DNA from: Pseudomonas sp. Irchel 3A7
Lineage (GTDB): Bacteria; Pseudomonadota; Gammaproteobacteria; Pseudomonadales; Pseudomonadaceae
DNA: 64,000 nucleotides
Direction: 5' to 3'
Assembly: GCF_900187565.1 (NCBI RefSeq)
Contig: NZ_FYED01000016.1
Span: 62,001 to 126,000 of the forward strand
Part shown: piece by piece, positions 1 through 7,455 of the stretch
Numbering within the stretch: the stretch's first letter is position 1
Layout: every line of letters starts with the position of its first letter
Notes under the pieces: model-generated
Databases searched by the model: none
The model's input: the letters and a program-made list of their open reading frames with translations, nothing else
What the model was told of the DNA's origin: nothing
Position numbers and translations under genes: made by a program

Positions 1-242
1 GCCAGGGTCAGGCTGCCGAAGACCAGGCAGGCGACAAGGGTCAGCCACTGGCTCTTCTCCAGCTTGCGCTGTTTGATGAACAGCGTGCCGTAGACCACCA
101 GCGAACTGATGATCAGCATCGCGGTGGCGCTGTAAATACCGCCTACAGTTACCTCATGGCCGGCAATGTCGACGACCCGTGGATCGATTTTGAAGACGAT
201 GAAAAACAGCAGGAGCGGGATGAAATCGATGAATTGTTTCAC
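1..242 (-). CDS. yciB: YciB/septation protein A family inner-membrane protein, partial (3' end outside window)
   Basis: The reverse strand reads from a GTG at 242 as MKQFIDFIPLLLFFIVFKID, the recognisable N-terminus of YciB (intracellular septation protein A). About 80 residues are present before the window edge. They contain a hydrophobic first helix (residues about 6-17), a second one (about 37-53) and the start of a third after a basic KQRKLEKSQW loop, as expected of this polytopic inner-membrane protein. Family members are linked to cell-envelope synthesis and septation, but the biochemical role is not settled. The gene is divergent from the PHP-domain gene at 330. The Shine-Dalgarno sequence is weak. 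Confidence 0.88.
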   Translation of the reverse strand, partial: MKQFIDFIPLLLFFIVFKIDPRVVDIAGHEVTVGGIYSATAMLIISSLVVYGTLFIKQRKLEKSQWLTLVACLVFGSLTL

Positions 243-329
243 AGTGGCAGCCAGAAGCAGGATGTGGCGGCATAATAACAAACATATGGGCGCGCGATAG
301 CGCCAGCTGATTTGAGGTTACAAAGCCCT

Positions 330-1193
330 GTGAATGTTGATTTGCACTGCCATAGCACGGCCTCCGATGGCGCCCTGGCGCCTGCGGTTCTGGTTGCGCG
401 TGCGTTCGAGAACGGCGTGCGAGTCCTGGCCCTGACCGATCACGACACCCTTGAAGGCCTCGATGAGGCGCGACACGCTGCGAATGCGCTGGGGATGCAA
501 CTGGTCAACGGCGTCGAATTGTCCTGTACCTGGGGCGGCGCGACCATTCATGTGCTCGGCTACGGTTTCGACGTCAATGCCGCACCATTGGTCGAGGCGA
601 TTGCCAAATTGCACGATGGTCGCTGGCTTCGGTCCGAAGAAATAAGTCGCAAACTGGCGTTGAAGGGCATGCCCGGCGCGCTTGAGGGCGCCCGGGAAAT
701 CCAGCAGGCTCTGGGTGACAGCGGCAACGCACCGGCCCGGCCGCACTTCGCCGACTGGATGGTGCGCGAAGGTTTCGTCAAGGACCGCGCCGAAGCCTTT
801 CGCAAATGGTTGGGCGCAGGCAAGCTGGGGGACGTCAAGCAACATTGGCCGACCCTGGAGGAAACCGTCGAAACCCTGCGTTCGGCCAAGGCCTGGGTCA
901 GTCTGGCGCACCCCTGGCACTATGAATTCACCCGCAGCAAACGTCGCCGCCTGATTGCCGACTATATTCAAGCAGGGGGCCACGCGATCGAGGTGGTCAA
1001 TGGTCATCAGCCTGCCGAGCAAGTGGGCAGCCTGGCGATTCTGGCCCGCGAATTCGGTCTGCTGGTCAGCGCCGGCAGTGATTTTCATGGCCCTGGAGGC
1101 TGGTCCGAGATCGGTGAATACCGCCCGCTCCCGGATGATCTGCCACCACTGTGGTGTCGGTTCAAACATGACCCAATTATTGCCGCCGTCTGA
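330..1193 (+). CDS. rnm: PHP-domain phosphoesterase (RNase AM / YciV, TrpH family)
   Basis: A 287-residue PHP-domain protein. The family hydrolyses short RNAs and 3',5'-nucleoside bisphosphates; in E. coli YciV (RNase AM) matures 5' ends of rRNA and removes nucleotides 5'-3'. Metal-binding PHP motifs are visible: DLHCHSTASDG at the N-terminus, ALTDHDTLEG, NGVELSC, AHPWHYE and AGSDFHGPGGW near the C-terminus, so all usual ligand clusters are present. The GTG at 330 is preferred because GTGAATGTTGATTTG matches the family N-terminus and lies 12 bases after GAGG (314-317); an in-frame TTG at 312 has no better site. First gene of a run continuing into yciO, scpA and scpB. Confidence 0.88.
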   Translation: MNVDLHCHSTASDGALAPAVLVARAFENGVRVLALTDHDTLEGLDEARHAANALGMQLVNGVELSCTWGGATIHVLGYGFDVNAAPLVEAIAKLHDGRWLRSEEISRKLALKGMPGALEGAREIQQALGDSGNAPARPHFADWMVREGFVKDRAEAFRKWLGAGKLGDVKQHWPTLEETVETLRSAKAWVSLAHPWHYEFTRSKRRRLIADYIQAGGHAIEVVNGHQPAEQVGSLAILAREFGLLVSAGSDFHGPGGWSEIGEYRPLPDDLPPLWCRFKHDPIIAAV

Positions 1194-1206
1194 ACAGGTA
1201 GAGAAT

Positions 1207-1836
1207 GTGAGTCAATTTTTCCAGATTCATCCGGAAAACCCGCAAGCGCGCCTGATCAAACAGGCTGTCGAGATCATCCGCAACGGCGGGGTGGTGATCT
1301 ATCCCACAGACTCTTCCTACGCAATTGGTTGCCAGATCGGCGACAAGGTTGCCGTGGAGCGTGTTCGGCGCCTGCGTCAGCTCGACGAAAAGCACAACTT
1401 CGCATTGATCTGCAGCGATCTGTCGCAACTGGGGCTGTTTGCCAAGATCGACACCGGCACCTTCCGCATTCTCAAGGCGCATCTGCCGGGGCCATACACC
1501 TTCATTCTCAACGCTACCCGCGAAGTTCCGCGGCTGCTGTTGCACCCGAAAAAACGCACCATCGGCCTGCGTGTGCCGAGCAATCCGATCGCCTTGGCCT
1601 TGCTGGCCGAGTTGGGTGAGCCGCTGATGAGCGTCAGCCTGATCATGCCCGGCGATGAAGATCCGCTCACCGATCCCTATGAAATGCGCCAGTTGCTTGA
1701 ACATCAGGTCGACCTGATCATCGACGGCGGTTTTGGCGGGATCAAGGCGTCCACCGTGATCAGCCTCGCCGACGGCGAGCCGGAAGTGATCCGCGTCGGT
1801 TGCGGCGACCCTGCGCCGTTCATGGCCGAGGCCTAG
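1207..1836 (+). CDS. yciO: YciO, Sua5/YrdC/YwlC-family RNA-binding protein
   Basis: A 209-residue Sua5/YrdC-type protein. The first residues (SQFFQIHPENPQARLI) and YPTDSSYAIGC identify the YciO branch, which is related to the threonylcarbamoyl-AMP synthases that make the t6A tRNA modification but usually cannot replace TsaC; its own role is uncertain. The basic nucleotide-binding patch KKRTIGLRVPSNP is present. The GTG at 1207 matches the family start and follows AGGTAGAG; an upstream in-frame ATG at 1168 would add 13 residues and overlap rnm. The stop codon is immediately followed by the scpA ATG, implying translational coupling in the rnm-yciO-scpA-scpB run. Confidence 0.86.
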   Translation: MSQFFQIHPENPQARLIKQAVEIIRNGGVVIYPTDSSYAIGCQIGDKVAVERVRRLRQLDEKHNFALICSDLSQLGLFAKIDTGTFRILKAHLPGPYTFILNATREVPRLLLHPKKRTIGLRVPSNPIALALLAELGEPLMSVSLIMPGDEDPLTDPYEMRQLLEHQVDLIIDGGFGGIKASTVISLADGEPEVIRVGCGDPAPFMAEA

Positions 1837-2655
1837 ATGTCCGCAGTAGAACCCGTCGACAGTCAGGCCGGAGCCCAGCAAGAGCTGCCCTTCGCCATGG
1901 TCTATGGCCAGGCGGTCATGGAAATGCCGCTGGACCTGTACATCCCGCCGGATGCGCTGGAAGTCTTTCTCGAAGCCTTCGAAGGTCCGCTTGACCTGCT
2001 GCTGTACCTGATCCGCAAGCAGAACATCAATATCCTCGATATTCCGGTGGCGGAAATCACCCGCCAGTACATGGGCTATGTCGAGTTGATGCAGTCGGTG
2101 CGCCTGGAGCTGGCCGCCGAGTACCTGGTGATGGCCGCGATGCTGGCCGAGATCAAGTCGCGAATGCTGCTGCCTCGGGCGGAAACCGTCGAGGACGAGG
2201 AAGAAGACCCGCGGGCTGAACTGATCCGTCGCTTGCAGGAATACGAACGCTTCAAGGCAGCCGCTGAGGGTATCGATGGCCTGAGTCGCGTCGGTCGCGA
2301 TGTGGTAGTGCCCAAGCTCGATGCGCCGGAAGCCCGGGCGCGCAAGCTGTTGCCGGACGTGCGTTTGTCAGAGTTGCTGCTATCCATGGCCGAGGTGCTG
2401 CGCCGTGGCGACATGTTCGAAAGCCACCAGGTCAGTCGGGAGGCGCTGTCCACCCGCGAACGCATGAGCGATGTGCTCGAGAGGCTCAAGGGCGGCGGTT
2501 TCGTGCCGTTTGTCGAGCTGTTCACCGCCGAGGAAGGGCGGCTGGGCGTGGTAGTGACCTTTATGGCAGTCCTCGAACTGGTCAAGGAATCCCTGGTCGA
2601 GCTGGTGCAGAATGAGCCGTTCGCAGCGATCCACGTGCGAGCCCGAGCCGAATAA
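1837..2655 (+). CDS. scpA: Segregation and condensation protein ScpA
   Basis: The 272-residue kleisin subunit of the Smc-ScpAB condensin, which acts on the nucleoid in chromosome compaction and segregation. The hallmark is FEGPLDLLLYLIRKQNI at about residues 48-64, followed by DIPVAEITRQY and the helical MAAMLAEIKSRMLLPR segment that binds the SMC neck. A winged-helix C-terminus (residues about 180-265) would contact the SMC head. Compared with typical ScpA it has a longer N-terminal lead (about 45 residues); an internal ATG at 1918 (MEMPLDLYIPP) is a possible alternative start. It abuts yciO and precedes scpB by 11 bases, the usual arrangement for complex partners. Confidence 0.95.
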   Translation: MSAVEPVDSQAGAQQELPFAMVYGQAVMEMPLDLYIPPDALEVFLEAFEGPLDLLLYLIRKQNINILDIPVAEITRQYMGYVELMQSVRLELAAEYLVMAAMLAEIKSRMLLPRAETVEDEEEDPRAELIRRLQEYERFKAAAEGIDGLSRVGRDVVVPKLDAPEARARKLLPDVRLSELLLSMAEVLRRGDMFESHQVSREALSTRERMSDVLERLKGGGFVPFVELFTAEEGRLGVVVTFMAVLELVKESLVELVQNEPFAAIHVRARAE

Positions 2656-2666
2656 CGAGTTGAATC

Positions 2667-3626
2667 ATGAACCTGAGTGAACCCCGCGAGCTGGCGCCGC
2701 TGCTCGAAGCCTTTCTGTTGGCCTCGGGAAAACCGCAATCCCTGGAGCGCCTGTTCGAACTCTTCGAAGAAGGTGAGCGGCCGGAGCCGGCGGTTTTCAA
2801 AAAAGCGCTGATCATCCTGGGCAAGTCCTGCGATGGCCGCGCATACGAATTGAAGGAAGTCGCTTCCGGCTATCGCCTGCAAATTCGCGAAAAGTTTTCG
2901 CCGTGGGTCGGTCGTTTGTGGGAGGAGCGCCCGCAACGTTATTCCCGGGCGATGCTCGAAACCATCGCGCTGATTGCCTATCGCCAGCCGATCACCCGGG
3001 GCGAGATCGAAGACGTGCGGGGTGTGGCGGTCAACAGCCAGATCGTCAAGACGCTGATGGAGCGCGAGTGGATTCGCATCGTCGGTTACCGCGACGTGCC
3101 GGGCAAACCGGCGATGTTCGCCACCACCAAGGCGTTTCTCGACCACTTCAACCTGAAAAACCTCGATGATTTGCCACCACTGGCCGAGTTGCGCGAGCTG
3201 GAGCCTGATCCGGTGCTTGAGTTCGACGACGCGCCGGTACCGGCCGCGTTGCAGGAACTGGCGGACGCCAGCGCCGAGCCGGAGGAGCCCAAGGAAGAAA
3301 CCAGCTTCCATACTTTGCTGCTGGAGCTGGACAGCATGGAGGAGGGGCTCAAGACCGACTTCGATGATCTGTTGCGTGATGGTGAGGTGCCTGAAGTTGA
3401 TCCGGAGCAGACCGACGTCGAACCGGACATCGAACCTGCTCAAGTTGAGCCTGAGCCAGAACCCGAGCAGGAAGACGACATCCTCGGCGTTGCCGAGGCC
3501 CGTGAAAAACTGCTTGCCGCCGTTGCCGCGCTTGAACAACCCAAGCCTGAGTTGAGCGACGAGGAAGCAGAAGCCCAAGCCCTGGCCGAAGCCATCGAAG
3601 CCGAACGCCGCCAATTCGACGACTGA
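2667..3626 (+). CDS. scpB: Segregation and condensation protein ScpB with acidic C-terminal extension
   Basis: A 319-residue ScpB. It has the two winged-helix domains of the family: EPRELAPLLEAFLLASGKP at the N-terminus and YSRAMLETIALIAYRQPITR followed by GVAVNSQIVKTLMEREWI and GYRDVPGKPAMFATT around residues 92-160. ScpB dimers bind the ScpA kleisin and complete the Smc complex. From about residue 175 the protein becomes a Glu/Asp/Pro-rich tail of roughly 140 residues that is absent from the shorter family members, looks disordered and ends in EAERRQFDD. Its function is unknown. It sits 11 bases after scpA and is probably co-translated with it. Confidence 0.93.
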   Translation: MNLSEPRELAPLLEAFLLASGKPQSLERLFELFEEGERPEPAVFKKALIILGKSCDGRAYELKEVASGYRLQIREKFSPWVGRLWEERPQRYSRAMLETIALIAYRQPITRGEIEDVRGVAVNSQIVKTLMEREWIRIVGYRDVPGKPAMFATTKAFLDHFNLKNLDDLPPLAELRELEPDPVLEFDDAPVPAALQELADASAEPEEPKEETSFHTLLLELDSMEEGLKTDFDDLLRDGEVPEVDPEQTDVEPDIEPAQVEPEPEPEQEDDILGVAEAREKLLAAVAALEQPKPELSDEEAEAQALAEAIEAERRQFDD

Positions 3627-3822
3627 CACTGATCCCAAAGGGATTGATTTTGAACCCACCGGTCGGCGGAAAGCCAGAAACCTTGCATCGATCAGCTAGT
3701 CTCTGATGCGCGAACGCCGACATGAGCGTATGATTCGCGACCCTTCGACGATCCCCTCGTCCAAGTTACAGTTTTCAACGTTTCAGGTCCGGCCTGAACA
3801 GACCACACCGGGAGGTGCCCAG

Positions 3823-5055
3823 ATGAGTATCAACGACCAGAAAGACGACCAGCCAATCGGCCCAGCAGGCGAAAAACTGCAGAAAGTCCTCGCCCGTATC
3901 GGCGTCGGCTCGCGCCGTGATGTGGAAGCCTGGATCAGCCATGGCCGAATCAAGGTCAACGGCAAAGACGCTACCCTCGGTCAGCGCGTCGATATGCATG
4001 ACGCCATCACCATCGATGGCAAGGTGATCAAGCGCGAAGAAGCCGCCGAGTCGGTACGCCGCGTGATCATGTACAACAAGCCCGATGGCGAAATCTGCAC
4101 CCGTGTCGACCCGGAAGGTCGTCCGACCGTGTTCGACAAGATGCCGCGTCCGAAAGAAGGTCGCTGGATCAACATCGGTCGTCTGGACATCAACACCACC
4201 GGTCTGCTGATGTTCACCACCGACGGTGAGCTGGCCAACCGCCTGATGCACCCTTCCTACGAAATGGACCGTGAGTACGCGGTGCGTGTGCGTGGTGAAG
4301 TAGACGACGAGATGATCGAGCGCCTCAAAGCGGGCGTCGTGCTCGAAGACGGCCCGGCCAAGTTCACCGACATCAAGCAGGCACCCGGTGGCGAAGGTTT
4401 CAACCACTGGTATCACTGCGTGGTAATGGAAGGCCGTAACCGTGAGGTTCGTCGTCTGTGGGAATCCCAGGGGCTGGTGGTCAGCCGTCTGAAGCGCGTG
4501 CGTTTCGGTCCGGTGTTCCTCAACTCCGACCTGCCGATGGGTCGCTGGCGCGAAATGAGCCAGTACGAAGTTGACATTCTGAGCGCTGAAGTGGGCCTGA
4601 CCCCGGTGGCCATGCCGCAGATGACCGCCAAGAGCAAAGACAAGCTTGAGCGCATGCAGCGTAAATCGTCGCGGCCAATGGCCAAGACGGATCGTGTGCG
4701 GACCCTGCGTCCAGCCACCGGTGAGCCGGCTACCAGCCCGCGATCAAACCGTGAGCCACAGATCGAGGGCGAGCGTCCGGGTCGCAAGCCTGCCGCGCGC
4801 CAGGACGGTGAGCGTGGCCCACGTACTCCGCGTCCTGCCAACGGTCGCACCGAGCGTGGCGAAGGCCGTGGCGCTCCAGCCGGTCGCGGAACGCCGGTGG
4901 CGGACCGTCCGGCCGACACCAAGCGCCCGGCCAAGCCGGCGCCGAAGCGTCCGGGGATCAAGCTGGTCGATGGCGACAAACCGTCGGGCAAGCGCCGCGG
5001 TGCGCCGGCCGGTTCTGGTCAGCGTCCGGGGTTTGGGCGTCGCAAGCCTGAGTGA
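3823..5055 (+). CDS. rluB: 23S rRNA pseudouridine(2605) synthase RluB
   Basis: A 410-residue pseudouridine synthase of the RsuA/RluB group, which modifies U2605 in the peptidyl-transferase region of 23S rRNA. An S4 RNA-binding domain (KLQKVLARIGVGSRRDVEAW, residues about 19-65) is followed by the catalytic domain, where the nucleophilic Asp lies in GRLDINTTGLLMFTTDGE; GRNREVRRLWES is the second signature. From about residue 275 a Lys/Arg/Pro/Gly-rich low-complexity tail (TERGEGRGAPAGRGTP and similar) runs to the end, common in Pseudomonas RluB and probably RNA-binding. The ATG at 3823 follows GGGAGGTG; an in-frame upstream ATG at 3706 lacks a ribosome site. Confidence 0.93.
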   Translation: MSINDQKDDQPIGPAGEKLQKVLARIGVGSRRDVEAWISHGRIKVNGKDATLGQRVDMHDAITIDGKVIKREEAAESVRRVIMYNKPDGEICTRVDPEGRPTVFDKMPRPKEGRWINIGRLDINTTGLLMFTTDGELANRLMHPSYEMDREYAVRVRGEVDDEMIERLKAGVVLEDGPAKFTDIKQAPGGEGFNHWYHCVVMEGRNREVRRLWESQGLVVSRLKRVRFGPVFLNSDLPMGRWREMSQYEVDILSAEVGLTPVAMPQMTAKSKDKLERMQRKSSRPMAKTDRVRTLRPATGEPATSPRSNREPQIEGERPGRKPAARQDGERGPRTPRPANGRTERGEGRGAPAGRGTPVADRPADTKRPAKPAPKRPGIKLVDGDKPSGKRRGAPAGSGQRPGFGRRKPE

Positions 5056-5083
5056 AGCAGCGGTAAGCTTCACGTGAAAAACG

Positions 5084-5116
5084 CCAGCCTTCGGGTTGGC
5101 GTTTTTTTTTGCCTGG
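5084..5116 (+). terminator. Rho-independent terminator of rluB
   Basis: AACGCCAGCC-TTCG-GGTTGGCGTT followed by a run of T; a short GC stem with a UUCG loop just after the rluB stop. Confidence 0.9.
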
Positions 5117-5144
5117 CTTAAGTGGTGTGGTGTTTTTCAGTCCG

Positions 5145-5230
5145 CCTTCGCGAGCAGGCTCGCTCCCACAGGGGGGGGTGTCTCTTTGAAAGAACGCATA
5201 CCCGTGTGGGAGCGAGCCTGCTCGCGAAGG
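5145..5230. repeat. REP pair, class GCGAGCAGGCTCGC (copy 1)
   Basis: Two inverted REP units: CTTCGCGAGCAGGCTCGCTC.. at 5147-5170 and the reverse complement at 5205-5230, separated by a G-rich spacer. Each unit is itself palindromic in the core. The pair lies after the rluB terminator. Confidence 0.9.
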
Positions 5231-5474
5231 CGTCAGCGGTAGCACCACCATGTCCAGATCGGAAAACCAGCGTTACGCCCTGTAAAGAAACACTTACGAA
5301 CTCCATGGATTGCCCCTGTGAAATCGTCATCTTGCCAAGGCTGTAAGAAAATTCTTCCGCCTATGTCATCCATCGATGCAGTTGCAGCGCTCTAACCCGC
5401 TTGTTTCCCCCGCCCCGGCAAGGTGTCATGCGCGCCATGCCTGTCGTGCAGGTGCATAACAAAAAGGAGGCGCA

Positions 5475-5621
5475 ATGAACGCCGCAATCCGTTTCCAGTT
5501 CTCAGCGTGGGCCGGTTTTCTTACCGATCCCGTCAATGGCCCGCAAAGGCCTGACTCCCTTTTTGCAGCCGCCCGAGCCTCTCGGGGCGGACACAGGCAA
5601 TCCCGGCAAACGACTCACTGA
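5475..5621 (+). CDS. Possible small ORF (48 aa) in the permease leader region
   Basis: The ATG at 5475 is preceded by AAAAAGGAGG, an ideal ribosome-binding site with a 5-base spacer, and opens a 48-codon frame starting MNAAIRFQFSAWAGFLTDP and ending HRQSRQTTH. It has no recognised homologue by eye and its second half is Arg/Ala-rich, as frameshifted or non-functional sequence often is. It lies about 290 bases before the permease and 170 bases before the Trp-containing mini-ORF. It could be a translated leader, a remnant, or chance; the strong SD is the only real support. Confidence 0.3.
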   Translation: MNAAIRFQFSAWAGFLTDPVNGPQRPDSLFAAARASRGGHRQSRQTTH

Positions 5622-5632
5622 TCCGTGGTGTC

Positions 5633-5660
5633 TGGCAGCAGGGGGTTGGCGGTGTACAAT
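5633..5660 (+). promoter_or_regulatory. Possible sigma70 promoter for the permease leader transcript
   Basis: A CTGGCA hexamer followed after 17 bases by TACAAT (5655-5660). The -35 is poor and the -10 good. It would start a leader RNA of roughly 250 bases before the permease gene. Inference only. Confidence 0.35.
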
Positions 5661-5788
5661 GCGCCGCGTTTTACCTGTGACCTCCTGCGCATCTGCGCAA
5701 ACCTCAAGGCTATCCGCCTTGTTCACTCCGCCACGTCACGAGCGTGTCGGGTTCGATTTCGTCACAGATAAAAACAAACAGGTGACGC

Positions 5789-5851
5789 ATGACCGTTGTA
5801 AATACGCTGAACTCCTGGTGCCTGCGCTGGGGTTTGATCGGTGCCGCTTAA
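5789..5851 (+). CDS. Trp-containing leader peptide (20 aa) upstream of aromatic permease
   Basis: ATG at 5789 preceded by CAGGTGACGC (AGGTGA SD) encodes MTVVNTLNSWCLRWGLIGAA and then TAA. Two TGG codons (W10, W14) in 20 residues is far above the usual Trp frequency, and the next gene is an aromatic amino-acid permease 60 bases downstream, so a sensing uORF is the natural reading. No GC hairpin followed by T-run is visible between the leader stop and the permease. Instead the 61-base gap is C-rich and G-poor (20 C, 9 G), compatible with a Rho-loading segment. Function is inferred, not recognised from a named family. Confidence 0.55.
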   Translation: MTVVNTLNSWCLRWGLIGAA

Positions 5852-5911
5852 CGTCTTTTCCAAGCAGCAACGCCTACAGAACATCATCAAACCTTGCGTG
5901 AGACCCTTTTC

Positions 5912-7330
5912 ATGAGTGGACAAAACTCGCATTCAGGCGAGCTGAAACGCGGCCTGAAAAATCGCCACATTCAACTGATCGCCCTCGGTGGCGCGATCGG
6001 TACCGGTTTGTTCCTCGGCTCGGCCGGGGTACTGAAGTCCGCCGGTCCGTCGATGATCCTCGGGTACGCCATCTGCGGCTTCATTGCCTTCATGATCATG
6101 CGCCAACTGGGCGAAATGATCGTCGAAGAGCCGGTTGCCGGTTCCTTCAGTCACTTTGCGCATAAATACTGGGGCGGCTTTGCCGGCTTCCTGTCGGGCT
6201 GGAACTGCTGGATCCTGTACATTCTGGTGGGTATGTCGGAGCTGACCGCCGTCGGTAAATACATTCACTACTGGGCACCGGAGATCCCGACCTGGGCCTC
6301 GGCCGCTGCCTTCTTCGTGCTGATCAACGTGATCAACCTGGCCAACGTCAAAGTCTTTGGCGAGGCCGAGTTCTGGTTCGCGATCATCAAGGTCGTGGCG
6401 ATTGTCGGCATGATTGGCTTGGGCAGCTACCTGCTGGTCAGCGGTCACGGCGGCCCGGAAGCGTCGGTGACCAACCTGTGGTCCCATGGTGGTTTCTTTC
6501 CGAACGGTGTCAGTGGCCTGGTGATGGCCATGGCGATCATCATGTTCTCCTTCGGCGGCCTGGAAATGCTCGGATTCACCGCAGCGGAAGCCGACAAGCC
6601 GAAAACCGTGATCCCGAAAGCCATTAACCAGGTGATCTACCGGATCCTGATTTTCTACATCGGTGCGTTGGTTATCCTGCTTTCCCTGACCCCATGGGAC
6701 AGCCTGCTGGCGACGTTGAATGCGTCCGGCGATTCCTACAGCGGCAGCCCGTTCGTCCAGGTGTTCTCGATGCTCGGCAGCAACACTGCCGCGCACATCC
6801 TCAACTTCGTGGTCCTGACCGCAGCGTTGTCGGTGTACAACAGTGGTACCTATTGCAACAGCCGCATGTTGCTGGGCATGGCCGAGCAGGGCGATGCACC
6901 GAAGGCGCTGGCGAAGATCGACAAGCGCGGCGTGCCGGTGCGCTCAATCCTGGCTTCGGCCGCGGTGACGCTGATTGCGGTACTGCTGAACTACCTGATC
7001 CCGCACAGTGCGCTGGAACTGCTGATGTCCTTGGTGGTGGCCACCCTGGTGATCAACTGGGCAATGATCAGTTACTCGCACTTCAAGTTCCGCCAGCACA
7101 TGAACAAGACCCGGCAGACGCCGTTGTTCAAGGCTTTGTGGTACCCGTACGGGAACTACATCTGCCTGGCGTTCGTGGTGTTCATTCTTGGCGTGATGCT
7201 CTTGATTCCGGGGATTCAGGTCTCGGTGTACGCGATTCCGGTGTGGGTCGTGTTCATGTGGATCTGCTACGGCATCAAGAACAAACGTCGTGATGCAGGT
7301 TCTGCTGTAGTGGGTTCTGTAACCCGATAA
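5912..7330 (+). CDS. aroP: Aromatic amino-acid permease (AroP/PheP type, APC superfamily)
   Basis: A 472-residue inner-membrane proton symporter of the amino acid-polyamine-organocation superfamily with about 12 transmembrane helices. The N-terminal signature LKNRHIQLIALGGAIGTGLFLGS contains the helix-1 substrate loop; FGEAEFWFAIIKVVAI and the FSFGGLEMLGFTAAEA helix-6 segment are typical of AroP/PheP/ProY-like amino-acid permeases. Substrate is inferred as aromatic amino acids from overall resemblance and from the Trp-rich leader just upstream; other amino acids cannot be excluded. ATG 5912 is chosen over an in-frame TTG at 5894 because it gives the family N-terminus. It is transcribed alone and ends at a strong terminator. 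Confidence 0.85.
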   Translation: MSGQNSHSGELKRGLKNRHIQLIALGGAIGTGLFLGSAGVLKSAGPSMILGYAICGFIAFMIMRQLGEMIVEEPVAGSFSHFAHKYWGGFAGFLSGWNCWILYILVGMSELTAVGKYIHYWAPEIPTWASAAAFFVLINVINLANVKVFGEAEFWFAIIKVVAIVGMIGLGSYLLVSGHGGPEASVTNLWSHGGFFPNGVSGLVMAMAIIMFSFGGLEMLGFTAAEADKPKTVIPKAINQVIYRILIFYIGALVILLSLTPWDSLLATLNASGDSYSGSPFVQVFSMLGSNTAAHILNFVVLTAALSVYNSGTYCNSRMLLGMAEQGDAPKALAKIDKRGVPVRSILASAAVTLIAVLLNYLIPHSALELLMSLVVATLVINWAMISYSHFKFRQHMNKTRQTPLFKALWYPYGNYICLAFVVFILGVMLLIPGIQVSVYAIPVWVVFMWICYGIKNKRRDAGSAVVGSVTR

Positions 7331-7345
7331 GCAGTCAGTAAAAGA

Positions 7346-7379
7346 AAATGCCCGTATCGCGAGATACGGGCATTTTTTA
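7346..7379 (+). terminator. Terminator after the permease gene
   Basis: ATGCCCGTATC-GCGA-GATACGGGCAT followed by TTTTTTAT: an 11-bp perfect stem 16 bases after the stop codon. Confidence 0.92.
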
Positions 7380-7411
7380 TGGGCGTTCTGTTTTTCAGGC
7401 TTCAGAAATGC

Positions 7412-7441
7412 AAATGCCCCGACAGGTCGGGGCATTTTTTG
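7412..7441 (-). terminator. Bidirectional terminator between permease and ETF-QO genes
   Basis: AAATGCCCCGAC-AG-GTCGGGGCATTT with A-run on one side and T-run on the other. It can serve the convergent ETF-QO gene as well as back up the terminator at 7346. Confidence 0.88.
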
Positions 7442-7455
7442 TTCAGGCGTTCGGC

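Noticed and set aside
2076..3659. 527-codon frame antisense to scpA and scpB
   Set aside because: Spans two genuine genes and their junction, ends in Ser/Arg low complexity and lacks family resemblance.
5145..5230. Inverted repeats considered as part of a CRISPR array
   Set aside because: Only two units in opposite orientation, no regular spacers, and the same unit is scattered through the window; they are REP pairs.
5536..5901. 121-codon frame across the permease leader
   Set aside because: Overlaps the better supported leader peptide in another frame and runs through structured non-coding sequence without an SD.
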